From JBCBTJ01 sp964597685 (lineage in GTDB: Bacteria > Pseudomonadota > Alphaproteobacteria > Caulobacterales > Hyphomonadaceae), in contig CAZQZC010000025.1 in the NCBI GenBank assembly GCA_964597685.1, forward strand, positions 1 through 24,689: a stretch of 24,689 nucleotides of DNA, read 5' to 3'. Positions 1 through 7,524 of the stretch are shown piece by piece. The notes beneath the pieces are model-generated. The model saw only the letters and a program-made list of their open reading frames with translations. It did no database searches and was not told the origin of the DNA. Each line of letters begins with the position of its first letter. Positions within the stretch are counted from its first letter, which is position 1. The position numbers and the translations under genes are program-made.

Positions 1-35
1 AACCCACGGCCGACAACACCCGCGCCGCGAGCTAG
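1..35 (+). CDS. 3' end of an upstream gene (possible, partial)
   Basis: One frame is open from the window edge and closes at a TAG at 33-35. It would end in the residues PTADNTRAAS. The stop sits directly against the AGGAG ribosome-binding site of the following MATE gene, which is the spacing expected for two genes in one operon. Ten codons are too few to identify a product. The call rests only on the open frame and its position. Confidence 0.3.
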   Translation, partial: PTADNTRAAS

Positions 36-46
36 GAGACATCCCA

Positions 47-1492
47 TTGCCCTGGCGGGGAGGGCCCGCCTGGGCGCGGGCCTCTGAAATTGCGGATCTA
101 TTGCGCTTGGCGCTGCCGGTGGCGGCGTCTCGGGCCGCCGTGCCGATTATGTCTGCGACGGATGTTGTCGTTCTTGGTCGACACGCCCAATTGGAATTGC
201 CCTACATCACCAACGGCTACCTGCTCGTCGGCCTGGGCCTCGCACTCGGCATGGGGATTCTGCAGGGCGTCCAAGTGTTCACCGCTGAACTCGGCGGGGT
301 CGGCGAGTATCGCAATACGGGCCGTGTGTTGAGGCGGGGTCTATGGGTCGGCGGGACGCTGGGCGCAGCGTTTACATTGCTTGTTTGGCTCACCGCGGCG
401 CCGATGTTCGACTACCTGCTGTTCTCTGTGCCCGAAGCGCAGTCCGCTGCGTCAGGAACGCTGTTCGACGCCCAGCAGGCTGAAATGATCGCCGCCGGTA
501 CGACGTCGGCGGCGATCATTCTGGGCCTTGGCCTCGTGTGGCACATGCTTACGATTGGCGGTTCTTTGTATCTCGAAGCGCTTCGCCGGCCGGGTATCGT
601 CGCCGGAATGATGTATGCGGGCGTCGCGGTGAATCTGGTGATCGATCTTGCTCTGGTCGCTGGTTGGTTTGGCCTGCCGAAACTCGGCGCCGACGGTGTC
701 GCCTGGGCGACGACGGGGACACGTATCGCGCTCACGTTTGGCCTGTTCGCAATCATTCTGTGGACCACACCCGGATTTCGGAGATCCGATCCGGCGCCCA
801 AGGACGAATTCTGGCGGCAAAATAGCGTTGGGATCGGCGGCGCCATTGCCAATGTCGCGGAGTTCGGCGGCTTCAACCTGACCTTCGTCATCGCGACGTG
901 GGTGAGCATCGTGGCGGGGACGATCTACACTCTGTCGATCCAGCCCGTCTTCTTGACCTTCATGATCTTCATGGGCTTGGGCACGGCGACAAGCGTGCGC
1001 GTTGCGGAAGCGTTCGGTCGTGGCGACGCCGGCCAAGTGCGAGACGCATCGCGGCTTGGCGTTGTGGCATGCGTGGCGACTGGCTTGGTTCTCGCGCTTG
1101 GCGTTTGGTTGCTCCGCGAGCCGTTGGCGGCTTTTCTGACCGGCGAGGAGGTCGACGCCGCGATTTTGGTTGCGCCGCTCGCCGCGCTGATCGGGTTTAC
1201 CGCCCTGGTCTTGGTGTTTGACGGCCTACAGGGCGTGGCCTCCATGGCTCTGAGGGCGCAGGAGGTCATTTGGACGCCAGCAATTATCCAGATCAGTTCG
1301 TACTTCGTGATTATGCTGCCCACCGCCTATTGGTTCGCCATCAGTTTGGGGCGCGGCGCGCAGGGCGTGATGGAGGGCGTTCTCGCGGCTTCGGTTTTCG
1401 CCGGCTTGGCGCAGACAGCTGTCCTGGAATGGAAAGCGGCGCGCAGGTTTCCCCGCACGCCGCTAACTGAAACCGGACTGAAAGCGCCTTAA
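47..1492 (+). CDS. MATE family multidrug/cation efflux transporter
   Basis: Predicted inner-membrane antiporter of the MATE (NorM/DinF) family, which exports drugs or metabolites in exchange for Na+ or H+. The 481-residue protein is almost entirely hydrophobic helices, close to the usual family length of 440-480 with 12 membrane segments. The N-terminal part (about residues 15-130) has the MATE pattern: a P-x-x-x-S-R-A helix, then SATDVVVLGRH, then a GMGILQGVQVF helix. The second half (about 255-460) repeats this plan. The start is TTG at 47; AGGAG at 34-38 lies 8 nt upstream and no ATG fits better. The 3' end shares the four bases TTAA with the convergent HU gene. The substrate cannot be told from sequence. 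The family call is firm. Confidence 0.85.
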   Translation: MPWRGGPAWARASEIADLLRLALPVAASRAAVPIMSATDVVVLGRHAQLELPYITNGYLLVGLGLALGMGILQGVQVFTAELGGVGEYRNTGRVLRRGLWVGGTLGAAFTLLVWLTAAPMFDYLLFSVPEAQSAASGTLFDAQQAEMIAAGTTSAAIILGLGLVWHMLTIGGSLYLEALRRPGIVAGMMYAGVAVNLVIDLALVAGWFGLPKLGADGVAWATTGTRIALTFGLFAIILWTTPGFRRSDPAPKDEFWRQNSVGIGGAIANVAEFGGFNLTFVIATWVSIVAGTIYTLSIQPVFLTFMIFMGLGTATSVRVAEAFGRGDAGQVRDASRLGVVACVATGLVLALGVWLLREPLAAFLTGEEVDAAILVAPLAALIGFTALVLVFDGLQGVASMALRAQEVIWTPAIIQISSYFVIMLPTAYWFAISLGRGAQGVMEGVLAASVFAGLAQTAVLEWKAARRFPRTPLTETGLKAP

Positions 1493-1755
1493 AGGTCTTT
1501 CAAAGCCGTCGCCGGGCGGAAGGCCGCCGAGGTTTTTTCAGCGATCTGAATCGTCTCGCCGGTGGCCGGATTGCGGCCTTCGCGGGCGCTGCGGGTTTTG
1601 GCCTGGAACGTGCCAAACCCGGCAATGGCGACTTGCTGGCGCTCTTTGATGGCGTCAGCGATATTGTCGAACACAGCGTCAACCGCTTTGGCGGCGTCGG
1701 CTTGGGACAAGTCGGCGGCTTTGGCCACCGCTTTGGTGAGGTCCCCTTTGTTCAT
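1489..1755 (-). CDS. HU family DNA-binding protein
   Basis: Small histone-like protein that binds and bends DNA as a dimer and compacts the nucleoid. It has 88 residues, against the usual 90 or so. The bacterial histone-like signature is present: GFGTFQAKTRSAREGRNP, followed by TGETIQI, which together form the DNA-clamping beta arm. The N-terminus NKGDLTKAVAKAADLS is typical. The frame stays open farther upstream, but the start is ATG at 1755: GGAGG sits 5 nt before it and HU homology begins there. The C-terminus ends in KDL, about two residues short of common HU tails, because its TAA lies inside the TTAA shared with the MATE gene. HU-alpha, HU-beta and IHF-like forms cannot be separated with certainty; the beta-arm sequence favours HU. 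Confidence 0.93.
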   Translation of the reverse strand: MNKGDLTKAVAKAADLSQADAAKAVDAVFDNIADAIKERQQVAIAGFGTFQAKTRSAREGRNPATGETIQIAEKTSAAFRPATALKDL

Positions 1756-1773
1756 GTAATCCTCCATAATCCA

Positions 1774-1790
1774 AACGGCGTTCGGCCGTT
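1774..1790 (-). promoter_or_regulatory. small hairpin in the HU leader
   Basis: A perfect inverted repeat with 6-bp arms (AACGGC and GCCGTT) and a 5-nt loop lies 19 nt upstream of the HU start, between HU and the gene upstream of it on the same strand. On the minus strand it is followed by TTTGGATT, which is a poor U-tract. It could be a weak terminator for the upstream gene, a leader hairpin of HU mRNA, or chance. The 94-nt gap must also hold any HU promoter; I could not identify one with confidence. Confidence 0.35.
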
Positions 1791-1849
1791 GCCCCGTACC
1801 ATGCATGATTCCGGCAGCGTGGATACACCAAAAGCCCAATAACCACGGG

Positions 1850-2764
1850 CTAAACGCCCAGAATCCACCCCTCTTCGCGCTCAACTTGTGAAATTTGAGC
1901 GGGGGTCAGGTCCTCCGGCGGGCCGAAAGCTGGTCCGAGCCGCGATTTCGCGTCGAGATCCGAGTAATGGCGGGCGATCGCGCGAACTTGGGCGAGGTCC
2001 GGCGCCTCGCCTGGCTCCGGCGCTGACTTGACCAGGGACGGGTAGATCTCGCCGATCAGCACGGACGTCTCTTCGAGGTCGGACTCGTCCAAGGATCGGA
2101 ACCCGGTTTCAAACGGCCAGAGCCGCGCCTTCGGAACCGACTGGCGGAGATGCGCGACATGGGGGACGCCAAGCAGGGTCTGGCTGCCGACGCTGCCGGT
2201 ATAGGCGAGCTGCCAAACTGATTTTGGGTGTCCCTTGCCGGTCGATTTCAAATGTTGTTCGGCGATCCGAAACTCCTCCAGCGGCGCCTCGCCGCCGAAG
2301 GTCCCTTTCTTGGGCGCAAGCGTTGAGACGGAATCTTTGGCGGGGACGCCCCAAAACGGAAACGGACCCTTGCTGATGCGGTAGTTAAAGCCCGCGGCCA
2401 CCGCGAATCGACTGTTGGAATTGTCGGGCTTGTCCTTCAGCTTGTCCGCCAGCAAGGCGTGCATGGCCCGCCACGGTGGCGCATCCTCGGTCTTCAGGCC
2501 GAGTGCATTCGCAGACCCGTTCGGATAGCCCAGCGAGAAATCGAAACCCAAAAGCACCTTGTCGCCGCGCTTGGTCAGCTTGGCGATCATGCCTTCGATG
2601 AAGTCGCGCGCCTTCATGCGGGTGGGCGGATTGACCGCTGTGAAGCGCAGTTTCAGCCTGGCGTCGCGCGCCATGACGCCGACCCAGATGGAATTGGGCC
2701 CCGTCGTCGGTTTAGACGCGGCGCTCCAATCCACCATGATGTAGGCGTCGAACAGGCGTGCCAT
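1850..2764 (-). CDS. conserved hypothetical protein with N-terminal VDWSA motif
   Basis: A 304-residue soluble protein with no signal peptide and no membrane segment. The N-terminus reads YIMVDWSAASKPTTGPNSIW, followed at about 74 by a second hydrophobic strand, LLGFDFSLGYP. An acidic strand end (MVDWS) followed by FDFSLGYP resembles the two acidic beta strands of RNase H-like folds such as DUF429, but this is only resemblance. I recall similar VDWSA proteins in alphaproteobacteria with inconsistent cofactor-biosynthesis annotations, which I do not adopt. The ATG at 2764 lies 6 nt after the stop of the upstream oxidoreductase, so the two are probably cotranscribed. No strong Shine-Dalgarno is visible and ATG at 2737 is an alternative start. 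That this is a real gene is likely; its function is unknown. Confidence 0.75.
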   Translation of the reverse strand: MARLFDAYIMVDWSAASKPTTGPNSIWVGVMARDARLKLRFTAVNPPTRMKARDFIEGMIAKLTKRGDKVLLGFDFSLGYPNGSANALGLKTEDAPPWRAMHALLADKLKDKPDNSNSRFAVAAGFNYRISKGPFPFWGVPAKDSVSTLAPKKGTFGGEAPLEEFRIAEQHLKSTGKGHPKSVWQLAYTGSVGSQTLLGVPHVAHLRQSVPKARLWPFETGFRSLDESDLEETSVLIGEIYPSLVKSAPEPGEAPDLAQVRAIARHYSDLDAKSRLGPAFGPPEDLTPAQISQVEREEGWILGV

Positions 2765-2770
2765 GGCGCG

Positions 2771-3793
2771 TCAGGACAGTTTGACCAGCATCTTTCCGGT
2801 GTTCGCGCCTTTGAACAGGCCGATAAAGGCGTCGACGGCCGTGTCCACCCCATCCATCACTGTCTCTTGGTATTTTAACCGGCCCGAACCGATCCACTCG
2901 GCCATGTCCTTCACAAATTGCGGCTGTAGGTCGGCATGCGACGAGACGATGAAGCCCTGCAGCTTCAATTGCTTGCCGACAGCCATGATCAGGTTGCGGG
3001 GCCCTGGCGGCGGTTCCGTGGCGTTGTATTGCGTGATCATGCCGCACAGCGCCAGTCGGGCGAAGGGGCGGGCGACGTCGATGGCGGCCTCCAAATGGTC
3101 GCCGCCGACATTGTCGAAATAGACGTCGATTCCCTTTGGCGCGGCGTCTCGGAGCGCGGCGACAAGGCCGCGATAACCATCTACAGCGCGGTAGTCGATA
3201 ACGTGGTCGACGCCGATGGACTTCAGATAATCCACCTTCTCAGCCCCGCCGGCGGAGCCGATGACGGTGCAATTCTTGATCTTCGCGATCTGACACACGG
3301 TCGATCCAACCGCGCCCGCTGCGCCCGAGACGAAGACCGTCTCGCCATCCTTGAGTTCGCCGATCCGAAGGAGGCCGGCATACGCCGTCAGCCCCGGCAT
3401 GCCGGCGACACCGAGAAACGCCTGCTCCGGAAGCCCGGTTTGCGGCAGCTTTTGAACCATCGCGGCCTCGGGGGCTGCGGTCCATGCCTCGCGCCAGCCC
3501 AGCATGGAGCTCACCAGGTCGCCGGGCGAGTAGTCTGGGTGGTTCGATGCGACGACGTGTCCAACGGCGCCGCCCTGCATCGGCTCGCCAATGGCGAAGG
3601 GCGGGACATAGCTTTCACGGTCTGTCATCCGGCCGCGCATATAGGGGTCGACCGACATCCAGCTGTTGCGAACTTGGATCTCGCCTGCGCTCGGTTCAGG
3701 CGCCGCCTGGTCGATCAAGTCGAAGTCCGACGGTTTCGGCTCGCCCACGGGCCGCGATTTCAGCGCCCAGGCGCGCGATTCGAGATTGGCCAT
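2771..3793 (-). CDS. NADPH-dependent oxidoreductase, CurA/prostaglandin reductase-like (MDR superfamily)
   Basis: Zinc-independent medium-chain dehydrogenase that probably reduces the C=C bond of alpha,beta-unsaturated ketones or aldehydes with NADPH. The 340 residues match the CurA/YncB/leukotriene B4 dehydrogenase length. Family marks are SVDPYMRGRM (about 47-56), then the Rossmann fold with SGAAGAVGSTVCQIAK (156-171) and GSAGG (179-183), and later a DVYFDNVGG stretch typical of the family. No structural zinc cysteine cluster is present. The start is ATG at 3793 with GGGAGA 6 nt upstream; the in-frame region before it does not align with the family. The next gene starts 6 nt after the stop. 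The upstream gap of 177 nt holds a 9-bp inverted repeat that may be an operator. The substrate is not predictable. Confidence 0.87.
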   Translation of the reverse strand: MANLESRAWALKSRPVGEPKPSDFDLIDQAAPEPSAGEIQVRNSWMSVDPYMRGRMTDRESYVPPFAIGEPMQGGAVGHVVASNHPDYSPGDLVSSMLGWREAWTAAPEAAMVQKLPQTGLPEQAFLGVAGMPGLTAYAGLLRIGELKDGETVFVSGAAGAVGSTVCQIAKIKNCTVIGSAGGAEKVDYLKSIGVDHVIDYRAVDGYRGLVAALRDAAPKGIDVYFDNVGGDHLEAAIDVARPFARLALCGMITQYNATEPPPGPRNLIMAVGKQLKLQGFIVSSHADLQPQFVKDMAEWIGSGRLKYQETVMDGVDTAVDAFIGLFKGANTGKMLVKLS

Positions 3794-3818
3794 GCGTCGT
3801 CTCCCTGCATTTTCTTCT

Positions 3819-3866
3819 ACGAAACGCAGGGTCGCCGAGCAGAAAGGCTCTGCCAAGGCGTTTCGT
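3819..3866. repeat. 9-bp inverted repeat in divergent intergenic region (possible operator)
   Basis: ACGAAACGC at 3819-3827 is perfectly complementary to GCGTTTCGT at 3858-3866. The 30-nt spacer contains a smaller hairpin, GCAGA (3839-3843) with TCTGC (3849-3853). The repeat lies 26 bases upstream of the curA-like start, between two divergent genes, and is followed on the plus strand by an AT-rich run (3866-3890). This is the expected place for divergent promoters and a regulator site. I see no clear -35/-10 pair. It could equally be folded leader RNA of the minus-strand gene. Confidence 0.5.
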
Positions 3867-3970
3867 TGAAAAAATGAAATATTGTTTGATCGCCGTGTGT
3901 GACGCTCATGCTTGCAGCTGGATCTGCTGCGCGGTTCGGTAAATTAGGAGACGTGGTTCGGGAGTCGGTG

Positions 3971-4921
3971 TTGCAAGTGTTGAGAGTGGGCGTCGTCGGC
4001 GCGGGCGTTTTTGGAAACTACCATGCTCAGAAAGCGGCCGCCTCCCGGCGGACCTGTCTCTCAGGGGTATACGACATCTGCGCCGAGCGCCGCCAACGCG
4101 TCTGCGACGCCTATGGCGCGCCCTCCTCGAATTCTCTTGCGGACCTGATTGAACGAAGCGATGCGATCATCGTCGCGACGCCGGCGTCGATGCACGAGGC
4201 GATCGTTTACAGCGCGCTCAGAGCTGGCCTCCACGTGCTCGTCGAGAAACCGCTCGCGATGGATGCAATCGTTGCAAGAGAGCTCGCCGACTTCGCGCGA
4301 GATGCCGGTCTGGTCCTGCAGGTGGGTCATCAAGAGCGCTTCGTCGCCAGGGCGATGGGCGTTTTTGCGATTGAGGAAGCGCCGCTGCTGCTCGAATCTG
4401 TTCGGGCTGCGCCCCCGGCGCCGAATGGACGCGCTGAAGACGTTTCGGTGATCTGGGACCTCATGATCCACGATCTTGATTTGGCGGCCTGCTTGATCGG
4501 CCGGGATGTGTCCGGGGTCCGGGCCAGCGGCGCGCGCCGACACACCGATAAGCTGGACGAGGCCGAGGCCGAGTTCACGTTCCCGAGCGGCGCAAGGGCG
4601 CGCCTGGTCGCCAGTCGCGCCGCGCCGTCGCGCGAACGCACGATGCGGCTCGTCTATCCGTCGGGCGTAATCAGCGTCGATTTCCTGACGCGCCGGATCG
4701 TCAACACCACGCCCTACGCGGTCGAGGTCGACGTCTCGGCGCAATTGCCGGACCCGCTGGGCGCAGCGGACGAAGGCTTCTTTGCGGCGTGCCTTGGAGA
4801 GAAGCTTAGCCCCGTTCCCGCCCATGGCGTCGTTGCCGCCGTCGCGATGGCCGAGCGCGTCGAAGCAGACGCGCTGGCCGAACTCCGAGACGACAGGATG
4901 GCGAAACCCGCCGAGGCGTAA
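3971..4921 (+). CDS. Gfo/Idh/MocA family NAD(P)-dependent oxidoreductase
   Basis: Predicted sugar or sugar-nucleotide dehydrogenase. An N-terminal Rossmann fold (VGVVGAGVFG near residue 6-15) is followed by VATPASMH and the family-defining EKP (VLVEKPLAM, EKP at 92-94). The catalytic-domain motif IWDLMIHDLDL (161-171) contains the expected histidine and aspartate. Homology starts at residue 4 if TTG at 3971 is used, and GGGAG lies 6 nt before it. GTG at 3953 has AGGAG only 2 nt upstream, and GTG at 3899 would add 24 unaligned residues. Length is 316, near the family norm of 320-350. The LQVGHQERF stretch recalls dehydrogenases of the UDP-GlcNAc 3-dehydrogenase (GnnA-like) type, but no partner aminotransferase is nearby, so the substrate is open. 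nadE follows after 12 nt. Confidence 0.85.
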   Translation: MQVLRVGVVGAGVFGNYHAQKAAASRRTCLSGVYDICAERRQRVCDAYGAPSSNSLADLIERSDAIIVATPASMHEAIVYSALRAGLHVLVEKPLAMDAIVARELADFARDAGLVLQVGHQERFVARAMGVFAIEEAPLLLESVRAAPPAPNGRAEDVSVIWDLMIHDLDLAACLIGRDVSGVRASGARRHTDKLDEAEAEFTFPSGARARLVASRAAPSRERTMRLVYPSGVISVDFLTRRIVNTTPYAVEVDVSAQLPDPLGAADEGFFAACLGEKLSPVPAHGVVAAVAMAERVEADALAELRDDRMAKPAEA

Positions 4922-4933
4922 TACTTACACCGA

Positions 4934-6595
4934 ATGACAGACCCATTCCGGCTCTACGCAGCGCAGCTCAATCCTGTCGTTGGCGACATTCAGGGCAATC
5001 TCCAACTCGCACGCGCGGCGCTGCAGGACGCCGCCGCCCTGGGCGCGGACCTCGTGGTCCTCTCTGAATTGTTCATCATCGGCTACCCGCCGGAGGACCT
5101 CGTCCTCAAGCCAAGCGCCGTCGAAGACAGCATGGCCGCCGTCGAACGCTTGGCGGCCGAGACGGCGCCTGACGGGTGCGGGGTGCTGGTCGGCTGTCCC
5201 TGGCTAGAGGAGGGCGCTTTATACAATTCCGCGCTCTTACTCGGAGATGGCGGGATTGTCGCGCGGTATGACAAGCGCGAACTGCCGAATTACGGCGTCT
5301 TCGACGAAAAACGCTTGTTCCAGGCTGGCGAGGGCGCGCCGGACCCGGTCGACTTCCGCGACCTTCGCCTCGGTGTCGCGATTTGCGAGGATTTGTGGTT
5401 CGAGCGCGTTCCCAGGGCGTTAAAATCCGCTGGCGCGCGTCTGTTGCTTGCGCCCAACGCGTCGCCTTGGCGACGCTCCATCCAGGACGAGCGCGGGGCG
5501 GCCTTCGACGCCTGGAGCGATCTCGATCTGCCCTATCTGTTCGTCAACCAAGTCGGCGGCCAGGATGAGCTCGTCTTTGATGGGGCGTCCTATGCCACAA
5601 ACTCCATTCATGGCGCGCGGTGCGGTCTGGTCGGCCAATTCGAAACCGGCTCGGCGATGGTCTCGTTCGACCGTACGACCGGTCGGTTTGATCTCGGCGC
5701 CGATGGCTGCGCTCCGGACGAGGCGGGCTGGGGCGCTGAGTATGCAGCAGCTGTCTTGGCAATGCGCGATTATGTCGACAAGAACCGGTTTCCGGGCGTG
5801 GTTCTCGGGCTGTCCGGCGGGATCGACAGTGCGCTGACCGCCGCCATCTGCGTCGATGCGTTGGGGCCGGACCGCGTTTGGTGCGTCATGCTCCCGTCGC
5901 GCTATACCTCGGACGAGAGCCTGGAAGATGCGCGCGCCTGTGCGGAGGCGTTGGGCGTGAGATACGACACAATCCCGATCGCCCCCGGCGTTGCGGCATT
6001 TTCAGACATGCTTGCGCCATTTTTCGCGGGGCGTGCGCCGGATACGACAGAGGAAAACATCCAGTCCAGGTTGCGCGCCGTCACGCTGATGGCGCTGTCG
6101 AACAAGTTTGGCCACATGGTCGTCACGACCGGGAACAAGTCCGAAATGGCCGTCGGATACGCCACTCTATACGGAGATATGTGTGGCGGGTACAATGCTC
6201 TGAAGGATTTCTATAAGACTGAGGTGTTCGAACTCTCAAAGTGGCGTAATGAAAACGCGCCACGCAATGGGCTCGGACCTCGAGGTGAAGTGGTTCCTCC
6301 AAACATCATTTCCAAACCGCCCAGCGCTGAGCTTCGGGAAGATCAAAAGGACGAAGATTCGCTTCCTCCCTATTCAATTCTTGATGATATATTGCGTGGT
6401 CTTGTGGATTGCGAGGAAGATGTTGAAGGCATCACTGGGCGCGGACACGACAGGGAGCTCGTGAAGCGGATCGAGCACTTGCTATATGTGGCTGAATACA
6501 AGCGCCGACAGGCGCCTCCAGGCGTGAAGGTCGGGGGCCGTAATTTTGGCCGCGATCGTCGTTACCCAATAACCAACCGGTTCCGGGACGACTGA
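4934..6595 (+). CDS. nadE: glutamine-dependent NAD+ synthetase
   Basis: Cytoplasmic enzyme of the last step of NAD synthesis: it amidates deamido-NAD with ammonia taken from glutamine, using ATP. The protein has two domains. The N-terminal nitrilase-like amidase (about 1-260) carries the Glu-Lys-Cys triad: E45 in LSELFIIGYPPEDL, K114 in YDKRELPNYGVF, C151 in AICEDLW. The C-terminal ATP-pyrophosphatase domain (about 275-553) has the PP-loop GLSGGIDSA (292-300), then VTTGNKSEMAVGYATLYGDM and FYKTEVF, all typical of NadE. Its 553 residues match the two-domain bacterial form. The start ATG at 4934 lies 12 nt after the Gfo/Idh stop, with only a weak ribosome-binding site, so translation may be coupled. 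Codons from about 6175 to 6500 are richer in A/T at third positions than the rest. The identification is secure. Confidence 0.96.
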   Translation: MTDPFRLYAAQLNPVVGDIQGNLQLARAALQDAAALGADLVVLSELFIIGYPPEDLVLKPSAVEDSMAAVERLAAETAPDGCGVLVGCPWLEEGALYNSALLLGDGGIVARYDKRELPNYGVFDEKRLFQAGEGAPDPVDFRDLRLGVAICEDLWFERVPRALKSAGARLLLAPNASPWRRSIQDERGAAFDAWSDLDLPYLFVNQVGGQDELVFDGASYATNSIHGARCGLVGQFETGSAMVSFDRTTGRFDLGADGCAPDEAGWGAEYAAAVLAMRDYVDKNRFPGVVLGLSGGIDSALTAAICVDALGPDRVWCVMLPSRYTSDESLEDARACAEALGVRYDTIPIAPGVAAFSDMLAPFFAGRAPDTTEENIQSRLRAVTLMALSNKFGHMVVTTGNKSEMAVGYATLYGDMCGGYNALKDFYKTEVFELSKWRNENAPRNGLGPRGEVVPPNIISKPPSAELREDQKDEDSLPPYSILDDILRGLVDCEEDVEGITGRGHDRELVKRIEHLLYVAEYKRRQAPPGVKVGGRNFGRDRRYPITNRFRDD

Positions 6596-6616
6596 CGAGC
6601 GGTCGTCGCCGGTTGG
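6573..6616 (+). terminator. composite hairpin at the nadE 3' end (possible terminator)
   Basis: CCAACCGG (6573-6580) is complementary to CCGGTTGG (6609-6616). Nested inside, GACGACT (6587-6593) pairs with GGTCGTC (6601-6607), with one U-G pair and a 7-nt loop. The nadE stop codon (6593-6595) lies within the structure. A run of six T occurs at 6627-6632, ten bases after the stem, farther than in a standard intrinsic terminator. It may end the nadE transcript, protect its 3' end, or only slow elongation. Complementarity is seen directly; function is inferred. Confidence 0.4.
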
Positions 6617-6700
6617 ATACTAAGGATTTTTTCCGCCTGTTAAGTCCAGGGAAAGCCTTTTGCGCGACACTTTGTCCTGCTGGGGACATGGGAGGCGTCT

Positions 6701-7465
6701 ATGGACGTAGCGCGCGCTGACGTGTTGACCGCGATGTTTATTGCAGCGGTCGCCGCAGTATCGGGAAACCTGCCGTTTGGAGAGAGCGGCGGCGACGGGA
6801 CTTACAAGGTCCACGCATCGCCTTCAGGCCAGCATAGTTTGATTGTGTCTCAGCCCTGCAGCGAGGGGCCATGCGACGTCATTGCTTGGCTCGTTCAGCA
6901 AAGTGAAGCGCGCGATGTCGAAACGCCTTGCCGGTTTGGTGCAGACGCGGACTCCCTTGTTAATGCAAAAGAATTGAGCTGGGCCCCGGGCGACGAGTTT
7001 ATCACGTGGTCCGATGGCGGCGCAGTGCGGCGTGCTGATTTCGCGCAGGCTTGCTACTTCGAGACGAAGATCCGCGCGCCCCGCGGCGGTCCCGTCGTCA
7101 TGGTTCGCGAGTCTTGCCACGGCGATGGTTGCCGTCGGTCCGCCCGTGTTGCAACGCCTACTGGCGTTAGGGGACGTCGATCGGCTGCGTGTCGTCACGC
7201 GCCTCAAGACTTCGACGGCATCAATTTCACCAGCCTGGGAGCGTCGGTCGCGCCGCGCGTTCAAATCGATTGGGCGCCCGACCGCGAGGCGTTCATGTAT
7301 CATTCCGAAGACGGAAATGTGGTCGGTGTGTTCGATCTGACCGAGTCCTGCGACCTCGACGCGTTGGACGGTCGCCCGGAATTACGGGTCGCGTCGAATG
7401 ACGGCGTAAATGTCTGCGCGCTATCGGCCGGGTCGTTGTCGTGTCGTGAAATTACGATGGACTGA
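6701..7465 (+). CDS. exported protein with two Cys-patterned repeats, unknown function
   Basis: I do not recognise this 254-residue protein. A hydrophobic stretch at about 8-21 (VLTAMFIAAVAAVS) looks like a signal peptide. After it, two repeats share a Cys/Trp pattern. Repeat 1 has C53, C58, C77, W94 and C118; repeat 2 has C139, C144, C164, W191 and C217. A shorter piece ends with C239 and C248. Spacings C-C are 5 and 5, then 19 and 20, and W to the last C 24 and 26. Both copies have WAP followed by an acidic turn (SDGG, SEDGN) and a strand ending in AC/SC, reminiscent of beta-propeller blades. The even cysteine count fits disulfides in the periplasm. The start ATG at 6701 has GGGAGG 5 nt upstream. 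An alternative frame at 7110-7230 looks protein-like, but the repeat pattern supports the frame given. Confidence 0.72.
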   Translation: MDVARADVLTAMFIAAVAAVSGNLPFGESGGDGTYKVHASPSGQHSLIVSQPCSEGPCDVIAWLVQQSEARDVETPCRFGADADSLVNAKELSWAPGDEFITWSDGGAVRRADFAQACYFETKIRAPRGGPVVMVRESCHGDGCRRSARVATPTGVRGRRSAACRHAPQDFDGINFTSLGASVAPRVQIDWAPDREAFMYHSEDGNVVGVFDLTESCDLDALDGRPELRVASNDGVNVCALSAGSLSCREITMD

Positions 7466-7524
7466 GCTTGCCGCGGAAGGGCGGCCGGCGCTAGACACGC
7501 GGCTCTCTGAACCAGCGAGCCCGA

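Noticed and set aside
1756..1884. 43-codon N-terminal extension of HU
   Set aside because: Not HU-like, Trp/Phe-rich, and GGAGG precisely precedes the internal ATG at 1755.
2936..3877. 313-residue plus-strand open frame opposite the CurA-like gene
   Set aside because: Antisense shadow; the minus strand carries a complete MDR reductase with its ribosome-binding site.
3899..3970. GTG starts at 3899 and 3953 for the Gfo/Idh gene
   Set aside because: They add residues with no homology before the Rossmann motif; GTG 3953 has its AGGAG only 2 nt away, while TTG 3971 has GGGAG at 6 nt.
4061..4825. 254-residue minus-strand open frame opposite the Gfo/Idh gene
   Set aside because: Antisense shadow with no motif; the plus strand has complete Gfo/Idh motifs.
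6673..6688. TGTCC/GGACA 5-bp hairpin before the exported protein gene
   Set aside because: Too short to support in GC-rich DNA, and not clearly masking the ribosome-binding site.
7110..7240. Possible frameshift in the exported two-repeat protein
   Set aside because: Another frame reads as plausible protein here, but the chosen frame keeps C139, C144 and C164 at the same spacing as repeat 1, so no frameshift is needed.
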